Below are positions 1-13,395 of a stretch of 64,000 nt of DNA, in pieces; positions within the stretch are counted from its first letter, which is position 1; the number at the start of each line of letters is the position of its first letter. The position numbers and the translations under genes are program-made. The DNA is taken from assembly GCA_021234155.1 (NCBI GenBank), contig JAJEKV010000087.1, positions 2,599,242 to 2,663,241 on the forward strand. The letters run 5' to 3'. A model generated the notes under the pieces. It was not told the DNA's origin, ran no database searches, and saw only the letters and a program-made list of their open reading frames with translations. The stretch is from Isoetes taiwanensis. Lineage: Eukaryota; Streptophyta; Lycopodiopsida; Isoetales; Isoetaceae.

Positions 1-2356
1 TTGTTGTACTTCGTTCAGTTACGTATTGCTCAGGGTTATAATCCACTGTCTTGCATTTTATGTTGCTCACGGTTTTAGTTGGTGAATAAAGCTTGTCGTC
101 CTTCAAAAATCTTACCATAATGCAAAAGTGAAAAGAAAACAAATTAGTGTAAGAGAAAGCGATACGCCACTACGCTCATAAACTGCCACGCTTCATGGAT
201 TACGTCTCGGTTTATAAACAAAGCGGATCTCCTATGAACTCAATTAAATCCGTCTTGCGTGCTCGGGTATCGGTCCATCGAAACACAGCTACACAAAATG
301 TGGCCGGCCGCCAGACTTCTCCCTCAAAAGCCTGGTCACCGAAATGTGTAATTTTTGTACATCCCATATCACTAGCTTTCATTATTCAAGCAGAAACAAT
401 CCATAGTCTACACACATATGGTGAGAAGCCCCAAATGTGCTGAGTGCACAGTTTTTCTTCAAAATATAGTTTGCCTTTACTTGACAAGAAAGGGTAAGAG
501 TAGAATATAATAATACTTCAAGCTGCAAAATTTTACCTCTTGAGATGAGAACTTCTCCCACTCTGAAGTCGAACATGAATCTGCTTCAATTAGAACTTCT
601 CGGCTGCGCAAATATTCTTCGGTCGACTGACCTCAGGAATCACTTTATGGAAGAGGCCTATCAAGCCTATCCTCAAGTGATGATTTAACCTTTTAAGAAG
701 TGCGAGGAGGAAAGAAAGAAGGCAATAAGCGCATCAAAATTGAGACTATATATAGATTGCACCACCAGGAAACACGGATAAAGCCTATGACATTGGGGCT
801 TTGTTTTGACTCTCCCAGTTCTTCAACTTAATATCCTTTGGAAAAAGACAAAGCTGCGTTCTAAGTATTGGCGGCGAGAAAGGTGTTCGATGCACCCGTT
901 GTTGGGCAGCGAGTTATGAATGGATCACCGTGGTGAAATCTGCGCACTGGAAAAACTGGATAGCGCAGGCCATAGCAGTCAGGGGATTGTCGAGGCCGGT
1001 AAAAAAGTCGAAGCAAGTGATGACATAAAATTGCCGAAGAAACTAAAATTTTCATGTTTCAAGCTATTTGAGCAAATGACTCACAGTGGAATTATGAATC
1101 GTTATCTTCACATATCTAGTTGAATCTATTAGGGATGCATTGCTTATGCGATTATAGAATAACCCAAGAGTGCTTAGCCATGCTGGCTTTTCAAACTGAA
1201 TTTGGTACGGTCCGGATCGGCATTAAGTTGAAACACTTGTTTAATATGCCTTCTTGCGAAGAACTCTTGAAAATTGCTCCAACATGGCGGAAGTTTCTGC
1301 AAATGAAAAATGATCACGCTTTTGGTTCTGGCATTGTTTAGCATGGCAGCGGCATGAAGGCGTGGAAATAATAGGGCAATCCCATGACAAGCGCTTGTTT
1401 TAATATATACCTTCTTGTAGAAAGAACTCTTGTGCTTAACATGGCGGAGAATGTTTCACTACAAATGAAAGCGATCACGCTATTCCGGTGATTCGAGGCG
1501 TTATTGACATGGCGGTCGCGAGAAAAAACTTACTTGGTAAGCATAGGGGCCATTGGTATCAATTGTTTGCATATGGGTAAGAATGTATGATGTCGAAGAG
1601 GAGCTTGGTACATCACGGCAATTCACAGGCAGGTAACTGGCCAGGCTACCTTTCCCCAACCAGCTATCTAAGATGGATGTTTGCCCATCGAAAAAAACCG
1701 TGGTAGCACTTGTTGCCCATCGGCGCTCTTCATTACTTGGCGAGAACATCTCCTTTTACTGCGGCAAGCTTTTACTGTTATGGCGGTAGGATCGGCATTT
1801 TCATTGAATCGACAAAAAAATCTTTGCTAAGATTGAACCATCGACATTTTTCTGGTCAGTAGGGTGTTAGAGATGTGCATTTTTGTGAGATAGATAGGTA
1901 GAAGGCTAGCGAGAGAAGCGAAGCGGTCGAAAGTCGAGATTAGATTTATTTCACTACTCCCGATTGATATCACTTTTAATTTTAATTATATGTTTTTAAA
2001 CTGCGTGTTGCTCTCATGATTTTTCTCCAACAAAAACATTGCATCAAACAAAAATCAAAATTTGCTTTATATATGTTGTGACAGAAATTTATTGCGACGA
2101 TAGCAACATACAGACTTACCTCTTTTTGTTTAAAAACCGGATAGTTCAATTAATGTCAATGCGGTAATGCAATGTTCATATGAAGCCAAATTAATGCAAA
2201 AGCTTTCTGAAATTTGAAATATTACACTTGTGGTATTTTCGATGAATATCACATAACTCATGCACAACTTAGTAGTTTGAGAACACAGAATTTGAACATG
2301 TGCTATTCACCTTGTGTTCTCTTTGCCCATATGATATATGGTTGTTGTGATGGAAG
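1..2356. other. Intergenic, no supported gene
   Basis: AT-rich sequence with only short, low-quality open frames in every direction. I saw no conserved domain, rRNA or tRNA. A frame around 860-1340 stays open for short runs but matches nothing I recognise and has no convincing splice structure. Confidence 0.5.
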
Positions 2357-2481
2357 TGACTATATGATTCCACTATATTTTTCACTTTTATTATTGTATT
2401 CTCTTGCCAGTATGATCACGTAGTTCTTTGATGCGATGACTATATGATTTCACGCTATATTTTTCACTTTTATTATTGTAA
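2357..2481. repeat. Imperfect tandem duplication (~80-bp unit)
   Basis: The run gactatatgatt(c)cac..tatatttttcacttttattattgta appears at about 2357-2397 and again at about 2437-2479, with roughly 80 bp between starts. It is a local duplication with no coding content. Confidence 0.6.
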
Positions 2482-2539
2482 CATTTTTTGCATTCCTTCA
2501 TTTTTTCTTGTATTTTTCCTCTCTCTCTTCTTTTTTTGC

Positions 2540-2860
2540 CACCATCTAGATGGCTGACCGGTGAGTTTGAGCACAGGTGGGGGTTGCCCATAACCGGCTT
2601 GACCACACTGTTTAAGTGTGATGGATACCTTTTTTTCCTTCTTTATTGCCACCATTCGATGGCAGAACTGATTGGGTTTGAGCCTAGGTGGGGGCGCCCG
2701 CTAACCAATGTCTTGGCCAGGTAGTCTGTGGCGCGATGGATACGCCTTTTTCCTCTTTGAATCACTTGATGACGGTCGGTGGATTTTTAGTAGGGTGGGT
2801 GTTGCCCATAACTAATGGGTTGACCACTAGGTACGCCACATCCTTGATGAATTTTCTTTT
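2540..2860. repeat. Three degenerate ~110-bp tandem units
   Basis: Three consecutive units share the order: a GATGG- or GACGG-type start, a run close to GGTGGGGGTTGCCCATAACC, a TTGACCAC- or TTGGCCAG-like run, then GATGGATAC followed by T-rich sequence. Units begin near 2545, 2655 and 2770. They are diverged from each other, so the array is old. No reading frame runs through it. Confidence 0.55.
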
Positions 2861-5373
2861 TGGTTTTATATGGAAACGATAAAACAGGATGAGAATCTCA
2901 TGTGTCGAACAGCCAGGACTATGTATCAGGAGATGGTGGTACTCATAAAGTAGAGATAACATACCTTGTCCAAGTCTAACTTCTTATCATTATCACACGT
3001 ATGAGAAGAGAGATGATATACCTTCACAGCGAGAAAGGCAGAGAAAATGACGTGCAAGCTGGCTAAATAGCGAGAAAATGCGTACCTTATTACCGGCTAT
3101 CTATAGATGGCGTTTTGATGCCACTTCATTATTTACTTATTCTTGTCTTTGAGCATGCGTAAAAAAAAATGCATGGCAGTATTTGCATTGGTCTTTGTAT
3201 ATAACACCATCATCGAGGGCAAACTAAAATATAGAGAAAAAGAGGGCAAGGAGGCATTACCTTCTCGGCCGAAAGCTCTTTGTAGACAGCGTTTGTAGTC
3301 ACGTTTTCTTGTATTCTCTAGAATCTAGGAGGATCGACACGTCTTCTCCTTTTAGGTATCACAGCGTGAGTGTTGTATATAATTGACCATGCTTAAACAC
3401 ATTAGATGCGCCAAATCCAAGTGCAACCACGATCAATTTTATCACAGAAGCGACTATTAAATGTGGTAGAATATGCCATTAAATTGTAGTGGTAGTTGAG
3501 TCTATGGGTCAATCAAAGTAGCCTGTGTCGGTGGTAATAAAAGATGAAGCTCTAAATTGGATATATACAATCGTTTGATGGTCTTATGGAACCCAATACT
3601 TTACCCGTTACAAATTTGTGATGCATTGAGGTAATCATTACTCATTACTTTTCACGGACCTTTTTCTATATCGAAACCCCATGGCATATTACTATTTTGA
3701 GTTTGAACTCATGGTCGAGAATCTTAGGAATAAATTATTGTTGAAAAGTAGGCGTTGCATAGATTGATTGAGAATGGGTTGATGTATTAAGCTAATGTGA
3801 TGCGTGGTAGTAGTATGACTACTTATTTGAAAGCTTTCGATATGCGGCTCATTGAAATGGGTGGCATGCACGGTGATAGGTGACAAAATGCCCGTTTTCC
3901 ACATTGATTGGATTCCTCGAGTCTCCGGATGGATAGAAATATTTTTTGCATCACAATCGGTGTATTAAATATGTCAAATTTGTTGTCTCCTCCCAATTTT
4001 ACTAACTCCTATGTGGCATGATCTACATGTCTGAGGCTTCGGAATCTCACGATATCCTCATCGAAAGATCTCTATTCTTATGCACCCCCATAATCAATAT
4101 TTTCAACTTCATGGGTTTTTACTGCTGAGATTCTCTGGCTTTCGATTTATTTGTAGGTCTTGGCCTTCATGATCTGGAATAGATGTGACCCTTTGTCTTG
4201 ATACTAACTAGATATGTGATGATCTACATCATTTTCAATATGTAGACGGTAGCATACTCTATCTTCCATATAGAACAATGCAACTCGTGTATAAAGAAAG
4301 GGAGCAAAGAAAGAAGGAAAGAATGAGCTTTGTATACTTTATTTATAGTCATATTTAAACCAAGTATATATCGATGGAATACTCATGATACATCCATGGG
4401 ATAATCTTGGTTGATAACATAGTGCAAAAAATATATATTTTTTAGAGTTCAATATGATGTTACTAGGCTCACAAAAGGACTGGCATGGGAAAAACGTTTG
4501 TGTGTTTAGCTTGTAAGGATGTGAGTAGGTACGCAGATAACCCATAGAATTATATAGTAAATTCAAATCAAACACAACAAAAAGAAGGTAATGCATGCTC
4601 TTGTTATGAGACATTCATTGAAATGCGGTACAAGTTGAAGTAGGTCCTACAACTGCTGATATTTAGACTGCACCTGCATTATCCATAGGTCTTAGTTTAT
4701 TTTGGAATGATTTTTTTCCAGTTGTGTACACTCATTGATCCGAAACTTTATGCACATAAACATTAGATACTAGATGAGCTTGTAACGTATATTTGAAATC
4801 CATATAATGAACTTCATCTTGTGCTTAGAATCAATACATTCGTCCAAAATGCCAAAAATATAAGAAAGCTTCACTCTACCTGTATCCTGGATATACAAAA
4901 AGTGAAGCAAAAGCCACTAGGGCTTATCAAGCATGAGGGTCTCCAACCAAACTACAAGGACCTCCATGGGCGGACTTAAATCCAGGCACGAGCCTCAACC
5001 ACATGCACAAGATCTCCAACCGGGCATGAGAGCCTCAAGCAGGCACTAGGCCTCCAACAAGATGTTGGTTGCCAAATGGGTTCACAAATGGGAGAAAGGT
5101 GGGGGCACACTAGAGGAAGACGTAAGGGAGAATCTGTGGGGCTGATGGGAAGAAAAGGGACGAGAAAAGCAGCTAGGGAACTGAAGGGAAAAGAACAAAA
5201 ATAACTAATTGTAACTACCTCCGTAGTTCTAAGGTAGGAAATTTTATGGGAACTAGAGCTACAAAGGTAGCAATAGCAGGGGTTTGAAACACCTTCATTC
5301 CCATGTGCATCACGTGAAAGTAGTAAAATTTTAATTGCTTCTTGCACTGATGAATGGTGAAGCATCTGATCAT
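2861..5373. other. Intergenic, no supported gene
   Basis: AT-rich, no domain seen. The longest frame (4976-5365, minus, 129 aa) is Ser/Pro/Leu-rich and looks fortuitous. Confidence 0.45.
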
Positions 5374-5661
5374 TTACAACGCGTAGCCAAAAAGTAGTAG
5401 TGAATTAAGATTTGTCATGTAGGACCTTGTGGTATTACTCTTGTAGGACTTTTTGTCATGTAGGACCTTGTCATAGGGCATTACTCTTACTTCAAGAATG
5501 AGATCGTCCACATATAGGACAATGACAATAAGAGATTCACTATGCATTTTTGGAATCGATATTCTAGTTAACCATGACACATCCAAAAAAATCAAAGTTG
5601 GTGAAGATCTGTATATTGTATAATGCCTCTCAATGGGGAGGAGACTGCATAAAGCCATCAA
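5374..5661 (-). pseudogene. Ty1/copia reverse-transcriptase relic
   Basis: The minus-strand frame contains VIVLYVDDLIL, the catalytic YVDD box in the form usual for Ty1/copia RT, preceded by a SESLIV-type strand. Only about 95 codons stay open; neighbouring RT, integrase and RNase H segments are broken or gone and no LTRs are visible. I read it as an old copia fragment, unrelated to the Ty3/gypsy element further right. The assignment rests on one motif and its immediate context. Confidence 0.5.
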
Positions 5662-8600
5662 CGGCTTAACTATTGTGCTCTTATCCGTAAAAATAAAACC
5701 TAGAGCTTACTTTAGATAGACATTCTCCTCACCATTTGGCCATATCGCTACTCACCATAATCCTTCTATAATAGATTGATTGGATCGCCTACATTGTCTA
5801 GTGGTATTATTTTTGTTGATCAAGCTTGGTAAACTTTCATACGAAAAAACATTAAATATCGTGATGACCACATTTATGGTTCTTGTCCTCCTACTTTGAG
5901 AATAATAGTTGTGAAGCCTAGAAGGTCCAAAGTCTTGACATTACTAAGTTTATAGAGTGGTCTCCTACTTCTTTCCTCCTAAGCTTCATCCACCCTACTA
6001 CCATCAGAATTTCAACCGAACTTGCTCTCATGAATTGTATACTTGACCTACTATCTTTTTACTTTGTTGTGTATTTTCCTAAATCATTCCAAAACTCTCT
6101 TGGTAGTTTCTTTATTTAAGAGATTTCTTTCCTATTCATGTCTCATAAACATCTTTTTTCTCTTTTTATGATCAAGTACCCGTATTTTTTCTCTATCTCT
6201 ATGGGTTGTTGTTCCATTCCACACTTTCACCTCCTTTTTTTTTTTTAATTTTCTAGATTATTGGTGATGCCAATTAGGTTGTTTTAGATTTTTCTTATTT
6301 CTTAGTATCGCTTTTTCTTCACATTCTTTCTTTGCAAAATAATTTTTCCAATCTTGCTCTATGAGAATGTAACATGATACGCTATCCTTTGCCTTGGAGC
6401 GAGGCGATGTTTGCTCAGATCTTTGTCATAATAGAAGATCGACAATTCCTTCAAATACCGGATTATTATTTCTTCCAAGACCTTGCGAATTCCCTATAGA
6501 TCCGCCACCCTCTCGGTGCCGATTAGGTAATGGGGATGGCGCGATATTGCAGACGGACCTCGAACCGCAGTAACCACAATGCATAGAGGCCAATACCTGG
6601 TGATCTAGGGCGGACATGAGCACATATGCCATGAATCGGGCGGCCCAACCTCATGCAAGGATACCATAATAACCCATGTACGTACACCTCCAGTTCGTTG
6701 AACTGATTCTCTCATAGGGGGGAGTAAAGTTCCACCATCCATAGATGATCCCAAGCAAGATAAAGGCCTCAATCACGCACATAGTGGAGCTACACAAAAC
6801 AAACTCTTGCTCGAATCTTTGAACAAGCCGCAACGTTTTTCCACGGATATCATGCACATTCGCCAAAGACATAGTATCGCCATAGCCGAAACCGAGTTCA
6901 AGACCTCTCGGAATTGAGATCATATGTGCTCCAAAGACGACAGACCATTTGAAGAATACTAGTTTCTCTGACCGGGAGGATCTTTCCTGTGAATACAGTG
7001 ATTACTCGGGGAGTTGTGTAAAGTCCGAGAGGCTCAGTTTGCAAAATAAGTGGGCAAAGGTACGAGGGGGGCATGGCTATCATTCGCGACCAAAGGGCAC
7101 GAGAACCCTTGGCTTCTTTGGTATTTTGTTCGGGCTTAGTCCTCATGCCGTGTTTTGTTTAGGTTTAGGCCTTTTTTATTTTGTTAGTGGCTCATACCCT
7201 CTTTCTTTGTTCTCGGTCCCACAAGCAGATTAGGTTCTCGTGGATGATAAAAAGAACTTATCTTATCTATCTAATTGCCATGACTTTATTTGTATATCTA
7301 ATTTATTCCTTTTGTCTATACCTAAACTATACATATTATCCACTTTCACCATTATCTTCATCAACTTTGTATGTTCTTATTGTTCAGGTTAGGTCGGTCT
7401 AGCATTCAACCTCTTTCACCCTTTTTTTTTTTGGTGGGGGTTTTTTTTTTTAAGGGGGAGGAGGGGGGGATTTCAATAAAATGCTATCTACAATGCTCTT
7501 CCCTACATATACCGACATGCATAGCCACCTAACCATCTCCATTCCTCACTCACACACAATAGCTATCCAGGGGGTTCTATACATATGTGGTGGAGAATCC
7601 TCGCTTTTTAATCCCATTTTGATATTCTTTTAAATCTTTTGTGTTCTCTCGGGACACCTCACTCCGTCGTGTGTGCAATATAGCAATATATGTGTGCATG
7701 CCCCTCATGAGGTCTTGGCATTAAAAAATCTCTCCATTCAATTACCATCCCCTTATTTTTCCATTTATTGATTATTTCCTCGACCAACATGAAGTGTTGC
7801 ACATTTGACTTAGATTGCACATATACTATTAGCAAAAACATAGTTTCTTTATTCAATGGAGTTAATTTTAAAATCAAATAATCTACTTTTTATTCCCGAT
7901 TCTATCATCAGGCTACCTTCTAAATTTTTCTCTTCAAACATATAACATGCTATTCGATCCCTTTTACTCCATTTTCCACTTCAAATTTGTGAATCGGTTG
8001 GTTTTTCTAGGTCGTAAAGCGTCATTCCATGAACACCCTCTGATTTAGAAGTTTATTGTTAGTTCTCCCCCGCCTCTTCTTTTGTTTCGTTCATTCCACA
8101 CTCCCCCTGCCCTTGCAACTCTCCCTGTTCCTCGGCCTCGTGTGCCTCCCTTTTATGTTAGTCTGACTATATCCATCCTGTTGATTGCTTGACTTCAGAT
8201 GTGTACCTTGTCGTTCTAAATTTGTGCATTGACATGTCCGCCTTGATGCAATATATTTACATCATTGCTCATTCGGCCGAAGTTTTGGTCTTGGTTTCTT
8301 TTATCCATCTGTTTTTTCACCATTTTGCTTTTCTTAGTGACATTGATGTGCCTCGCTTTCCCTTTGGGCTCCTGACCTCATGGGCTCCCGATAATTGTTG
8401 ACCGCAACTTTCCGCCTCTGAGAAAGTAATATGAATTAGTAGAGCCAATGCCTCTATATGGTGTAGAGGTGTGAAACCCTATGAACATTTACTTAAATCT
8501 AATAGTGTAGAATACGTTCTAGTGTTATCGCAAAAAAATAGTTCTTTGCATAAAACATATATTTGTACACATTTTCTCTAAGGTTTTTCTATGATTTCAT

Positions 8601-10374
8601 TTGTCCTATTCAAAAGTGACATATCATTCAAGATTTGGAGAGTCTTGCAATATAGTTACATGTGACTTGATCATCTTCCTCAAAAAAGTTTCACTTATAA
8701 GTATGTATTTTTTATGTAGTATTCTCACAAGATATATTGTATTTTTATATGCAAATAACGAGAGCTCTTGTTTGAGGGGTTTCTTCAACCTTATGTTATT
8801 ACTAGCTCCGATTCCTAAAGTTCCTCGATTGGTTCCTTCTAGATTTTATGGCTCCAAATCTTGCACTGTGTTAGTGTTCTTCCCTCTTTTGGTATGATAG
8901 ACATGTTCTTCTTTGGCCATTTGCTCAGAACCTGATATATTTGAGGCTGAAATTCGTGTTTGGAGGAAGGTTTAATTTTTAAAATGGTTCGTACGAAAAG
9001 AGATCATTTCAAATAAAGTTTTGGGAGCCTATTACATCAATAGAAGGGTTCATTGTGTTTTAGCAACCTAGTGCACATGGATTCTTTATGCTTGATGTAT
9101 AAATTAAATAGGAAAAAACAGGGTATTTGTAGTTGAATCTGGAGATTGTGCTTAAGCTATACGACATATCTCTATTCTAAATCCTGTCACAAATATTCCA
9201 ATCAGCAGGATTGTTAGCACTGCGCATTATTCCTGCTTGATGTAATTGCGTTTTCCAAGCAAAAGTTCAACTTTACAAGGTTAGTGAAGTTAAATAAGTG
9301 ATTATCAGCAAGGGTTAGAATTCTGAGAAATCATAGAAGCCTAGGGTTAGACATACCCTAACACGCCCATCTGCACCCATCTTGGCTACTAGTACTACAA
9401 GGGCCCTTTTTTTTTTTTTTGCCATAACGCTTTTATCACCCTCGCTTAAGGCATCTTGGATAGCATCCTGGGTGGCCAGCGTCTGCATCATAATGGCAAG
9501 CATAGCATTGGATGTTACAGGTAATTGCTGGATTTTGTTTTGTTAGTGTTCAATCAAAGAACAACAAAAGAACATGGCTTCTACAAAGAAGCTACATGTA
9601 GAAAGTAAGTTTCGCTAAATTCTCTATTTATATTCTTCTCACATGTGGAGCTACTATTGAAAAGCAACCACTTATATTGTTATGTTAGGACGAAAACTTA
9701 TGCGTATAGATTGCTATGCTTGTGCCTTTTTATGTATGGGCTTCTTGTCAATCGTTGAGAAATGTCTACACAGAACACCAAAAATTTAGGACCATGTGCA
9801 CTATTATATTTGCATATAAGAAATTGAACCACTAGATTAACCCCCCACCCCCAAACTGTTGTTTTGCTGACATTCGTACATGGTGTCCAATGATAGGCAA
9901 GGTACCATACGAATAAGGCGCGAATACGCCAGCTCTATCCATAAACTTTGCAAAAACTATATATTTCTAACTAGCGGTGAACTAAAACTTTCTATAAAAC
10001 AAGTCACGCCTAACGATGGCTAACATGACGTGCACTATATAGGAATCAAGATATTATTCTATATCACAACTTGCTACAAGAGGTAGGATTTTTACCAACT
10101 ATGAATGAATGCCATATACCTTACTGCCAAATGATGGTAAACATAAGGGGCCCATGCCAAACTTGGTATAAATACTTGCCATGGGTCAATACAAGTTACA
10201 CTTGCTGGAATAAGGAACTTCAAATTTGGCTATCGAAGTGGACTATTCAGGAACATCTATATATACATGTGAATGACAATGAAGATTCTACTTGGTTGAA
10301 ATGAAGATGTTACTTGGTTGAAGCATTGCGTGGATATTTTCTTCTTGCTATGGGATGCCAGGAGCATGGAAAAG
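5662..10374. other. Intergenic, T-rich, no supported gene
   Basis: Contains poly-T and poly-G runs (about 6237, 7420-7470, 9408) and several 60-98-codon frames on both strands without recognisable domains. Minus-strand frames at 6426-7146 have somewhat protein-like composition but I could not match them to a family. Confidence 0.45.
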
Positions 10375-10379
10375 GTAAA
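10375..10379. repeat. Target-site duplication GTAAA (left)
   Basis: GTAAA lies directly before the TGTGACG start of the 5' LTR and again directly after the 3' LTR at 28,753-28,757. A perfect 5-bp duplication is what Ty3/gypsy integrase leaves. Confidence 0.9.
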
Positions 10380-12039
10380 TGTGACGTTCCACGTATTTAT
10401 ACGGTATACGTAACATATTTATACGGTATACGTATAAATATACCGACACGTCAACCACTAAAGGTACGCCACCATGGGGTATTGTAACCTAGGGGGTTGA
10501 CCTAAAAGGGATTAAATTAGCTATGCTAATTTAATCATTAAAGATAATAACCTATAATTTAGGGATTTAATATTAAATGGGTTAATTAGATTAACTAATG
10601 CTTTTGGGAAGGCCCGCCTAAATCGATTGGCCAAAGACATGGGGACTTCCCAAAATACCGCCAACCCGATCCCTATCCCTAATTGACTCCCAAAATTAGT
10701 CCAAAAAGGGGGGAGTGGCGCCTACCCCTCGCTGCCGGTGGCGCCACCATACCATACCAAGCACTTATACCTGTGTAGCTGAAGCTGAGCACCAAGACCC
10801 AGGAAGATGGATGCACCAAACGATAACGGGTCCAGCCAAAACTCAGGTGGGTGGCTAGGATAGCCTGTGAATTCTAGAATAACGCCCCTGTTGGGCACTG
10901 GTTGTGTTTGTTTCTCTGTTCTCTCTATGTTTTACTTGTAGGAACTAACCCTTGATTGTAAAGGTGAGTTCTCTTTATTTCCGACTGGTCTTGCTCTTAA
11001 AAGGATGGATTGATAGTTCTTTGCATAGCTTTACTCGGAAATGGGGAGGGAGGTAAGGGGGTAGAGACCTCTGAGCTCATGTATAATAGTATGCTCCTAG
11101 AAAGAGCCCTGTAATATTCCCATTAGATGCGGCCTGTGTACAAGAGACCACCGGGTCATAGATGCTATGGATTGGCTCAAGACCAAAGAAGGGACTTGAT
11201 GGTGAATTGGGGGGGGGGTCTTGCACGAACATAAAAGGCTCCCGAGACTCCTACTGGTTGGGCTAGGCGATAGGCAGGTCCACGAGGGCCGAAAAGTATG
11301 GGTCTGACACTCCTCGGTGTAGAGGTGGACCAGCATGGGGCACCTTGCACTTTAATTAGATTTAGGGTGAGTAAGCTAAGTGCACGATGCTGGGTCAGCT
11401 GATGCGGCATGTATTCTCTAGCTCACCCATGGAACCTTTGCGGATCCGGAAGGGGACACTTCCTGACCGCCTCATCTCCCGGAAGGCGTCATGAACCATG
11501 GAGTAGGCTCCAAAGGGTGATACCTCGAAAGCCAAGGTTCTGGGAAGGCTATAAGCGGCCATAGCGTGAATCGACCCATCTCGCAAAGTGTGCACAATGT
11601 GAGGGGCTGGATGGAGTGGACAACCCTAGCTGATGTTCTATGTTGACCAACGCCAAAGTTATACCTCGCTGATCTCTTGAGGCCGAGGCCGTGGTCCTAT
11701 CCTCACAGGAGTCCGAATGCAGGGGAAACTCGGGGTTTGGGTGTTTCCTTAGGATTAGATGTATATTCTTTGCCGTTGGTACTTGATGGATGTTCCACCC
11801 TTCGTGGTGGGTATTTATATATATTTGTGCTTTGTGTGCTTAACATGTATTCACGCTGCGGACTTAGGAGTCCCAATCGGGCGTGGGTCAATGACACCTC
11901 AAGGTGTCCTTCACTCGGGCATCTCTCTATAGATGGCCCGGGATAGACGGAGGGCCCTGCTCATGGCGAGTTGGTCGTCATGGGAGGGGAAAGTCCCCGT
12001 ATGTATACCACGGGTCGATATATTATTGGAGCGTCCACA
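10380..12039 (+). repeat. 5' LTR
   Basis: Starts TGTGACGTTCC, ends GCGTCCACA. About 1,660 bp, against about 1,610 bp for the 3' copy. The two copies align along their length but differ by many small insertions and deletions plus substitutions. Near the start, TATTTATACGGTATACGTA occurs twice (10,394-10,412 and 10,416-10,434). Confidence 0.92.
11813..11824 (+). promoter_or_regulatory. Candidate LTR TATA box
   Basis: TTTATATATATT in the distal part of the 5' LTR, conserved at the same place in the 3' LTR (near 28,540). It is the only strong TATA-like run in the LTR, so it is a reasonable core promoter; not proven. Confidence 0.35.
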
Positions 12040-12040
12040 A

Positions 12041-12052
12041 TGGTATCGAGCA
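12041..12052 (+). other. Primer-binding site (initiator tRNA-Met)
   Basis: TGGTATCGAGCA one base after the 5' LTR. The plant Ty3/gypsy consensus for initiator tRNA-Met is TGGTATCAGAGC; this copy has a small internal rearrangement. Confidence 0.85.
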
Positions 12053-12234
12053 TGGTTCTGGGAAGCCAAACTATTGTGACCGGGCCACATACTAACTCGT
12101 TAGATCGTAGCTAGTGTGTGAGGATTTTAGAGTAGTATGAGATTTGGGGTGGTGTAGTAGATGTCGTCATGATTGACTTAATGTGGTTTAAGTGTAATTA
12201 AGAGGAGTGTACCTGTGCGAAACCCTAACCCTAA

Positions 12235-12402
12235 GTGGCGGGCAGGGGGTACCCGGGTGTTGCTGGCGACGGTGGCGACATCGAGGTAGGGGGTGCCCGC
12301 CACCTTTAAAAAAAAAAAAAAAAAAAACCCTAAGTGGCGGGCAGGGGGTACCCGGACGCCGCCGGCGCCCGTAGCAACGTCGAGGTAGGGGGTGCCCGCC
12401 AC
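12235..12402. repeat. Two tandem GC-rich hairpin units in the element leader
   Basis: Unit 1 (12,235-12,303) and unit 2 (12,334-12,402) each start GTGGCGGGCAGGGGGTACCC and end GGGGGTGCCCGCCAC, so the ends of each unit pair (GTGGCGGGCA with TGCCCGCCAC). A 20-bp A-run separates them and CCCTAA precedes each. They lie between the PBS and the first ORF, in the presumed 5' leader RNA. The loops differ more than the stems. Confidence 0.8.
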
Positions 12403-12642
12403 CTCGAAAAGCACGTTCCGCCACTTTTTCTTAAAAACAATTTTAGGGTTAAAATTTCAAATTTAGTCAAAAGGTAACTTTTTCTTTCATTTTTTTTCCT
12501 AACGTCTAGTGCTCCCTTGAGCTCCGCCTAGCCGCCATAGCCGCCGGAACTGGAAGCTTCTCTCTGCCATATCCAAACCTCGTCCCATACCTTTCTCTCC
12601 CAAGCGCCTGCCCAGTGCCCACCTAGCGCCTACCTTTTAAGG

Positions 12643-13259
12643 ATGGAGGAAGCCAAGCAGGTCTACACGCGCAAGCCTCGCTATTCCAAATCCCCTATAG
12701 AGTCTCTGATGGCCCAACTGCTGCCACGCCCAAACCCATCGCCTGAAGAAGAGGCCAAAACAGAGGAGCTATTGGAGTACTTTGTCAAACGCTTCTATGA
12801 AGGAATTAGGATACCATACCCGCTCTTCTGCTATAATGAGCGCTTTGTATTTAAGCTCAACGCCATCCGGGAAACCTGCATCGTAGTTGAACAGGAAGAT
12901 GGTGTCCAGAAGTATACACGGTTCTTTCCGCCAGGAGGGGACGAACAAGCTGAAGCTGAGGCCCTACAAACGCAGGCCCAAAACAGCCTGCAAATGGCCC
13001 AAGAAGCGGACCTACAGTGGCTTGCATCTGATGACCCGGCCAGTGGTACTGCTACCTTTGAAATGGGATGTGCCTTTTTGATGGGGGGGCATACACCCTC
13101 CCAACTTTTCATATGAAGAGGAGACTAACCAGTATTATCCGGGAAGTGGGGAACACCCCATTCTTCACGGATCAATTCCAAATTTGTCGTCGGCGGGACA
13201 TGCAGGCCAACCCTCCACGCTACTTCCTGGAGCTTAAAAGGAGAACGGATATTGAATAG
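12643..13259 (+). pseudogene. Chromovirus ORF1, N-terminal domain of unknown function
   Basis: Begins MEEAKQVYTRKPRYSK about 600 bp after the PBS, the usual place for gag. It is open for 157 codons, then the frame shifts at a seven-G run (about 13,083-13,089) and continues in the frame beginning near 13,068 to about 13,259. The domain is acidic and rich in Gln/Ala/Glu in its middle (about residues 95-130). I do not recognise it: no zinc knuckle and no gag, BAH or chromo signature visible. After further breaks (13,260-13,395) the same strand runs into the coiled coil and H3 fold, so ORF1 was probably one longer protein. Confidence 0.6.
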
Positions 13260-13395
13260 CCGTGAAAAAGCGAAAGCAGAGGGCGGCATTCTCGGCGCCA
13301 ATCACGGAGGGCAACGCAACTAGACGTAGAGGAGGCCGCTAAGGGAGGATACTCTCCATCAACGGCAAGTAGAACAGGAGCAAGCCCTGAAGAGA

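Noticed and set aside
5200-5260. Possible rRNA-like fragment (taactacctccgtagttctaagg)
   Set aside because: Too short and not continued by any rRNA sequence.
4976-5365. 129-aa minus-strand ORF
   Set aside because: Low-complexity Ser/Pro/Leu composition, no domain, no splice or promoter support.
6426-7146. Minus-strand frames that could be an organelle-derived or metabolic gene
   Set aside because: Protein-like composition in places, but no motif or family I can name, and the frames are broken.
12178-12424. Overlapping 78-aa minus-strand ORFs with poly-Phe
   Set aside because: They are translations of the two GC-rich hairpin units and the A-run between them.
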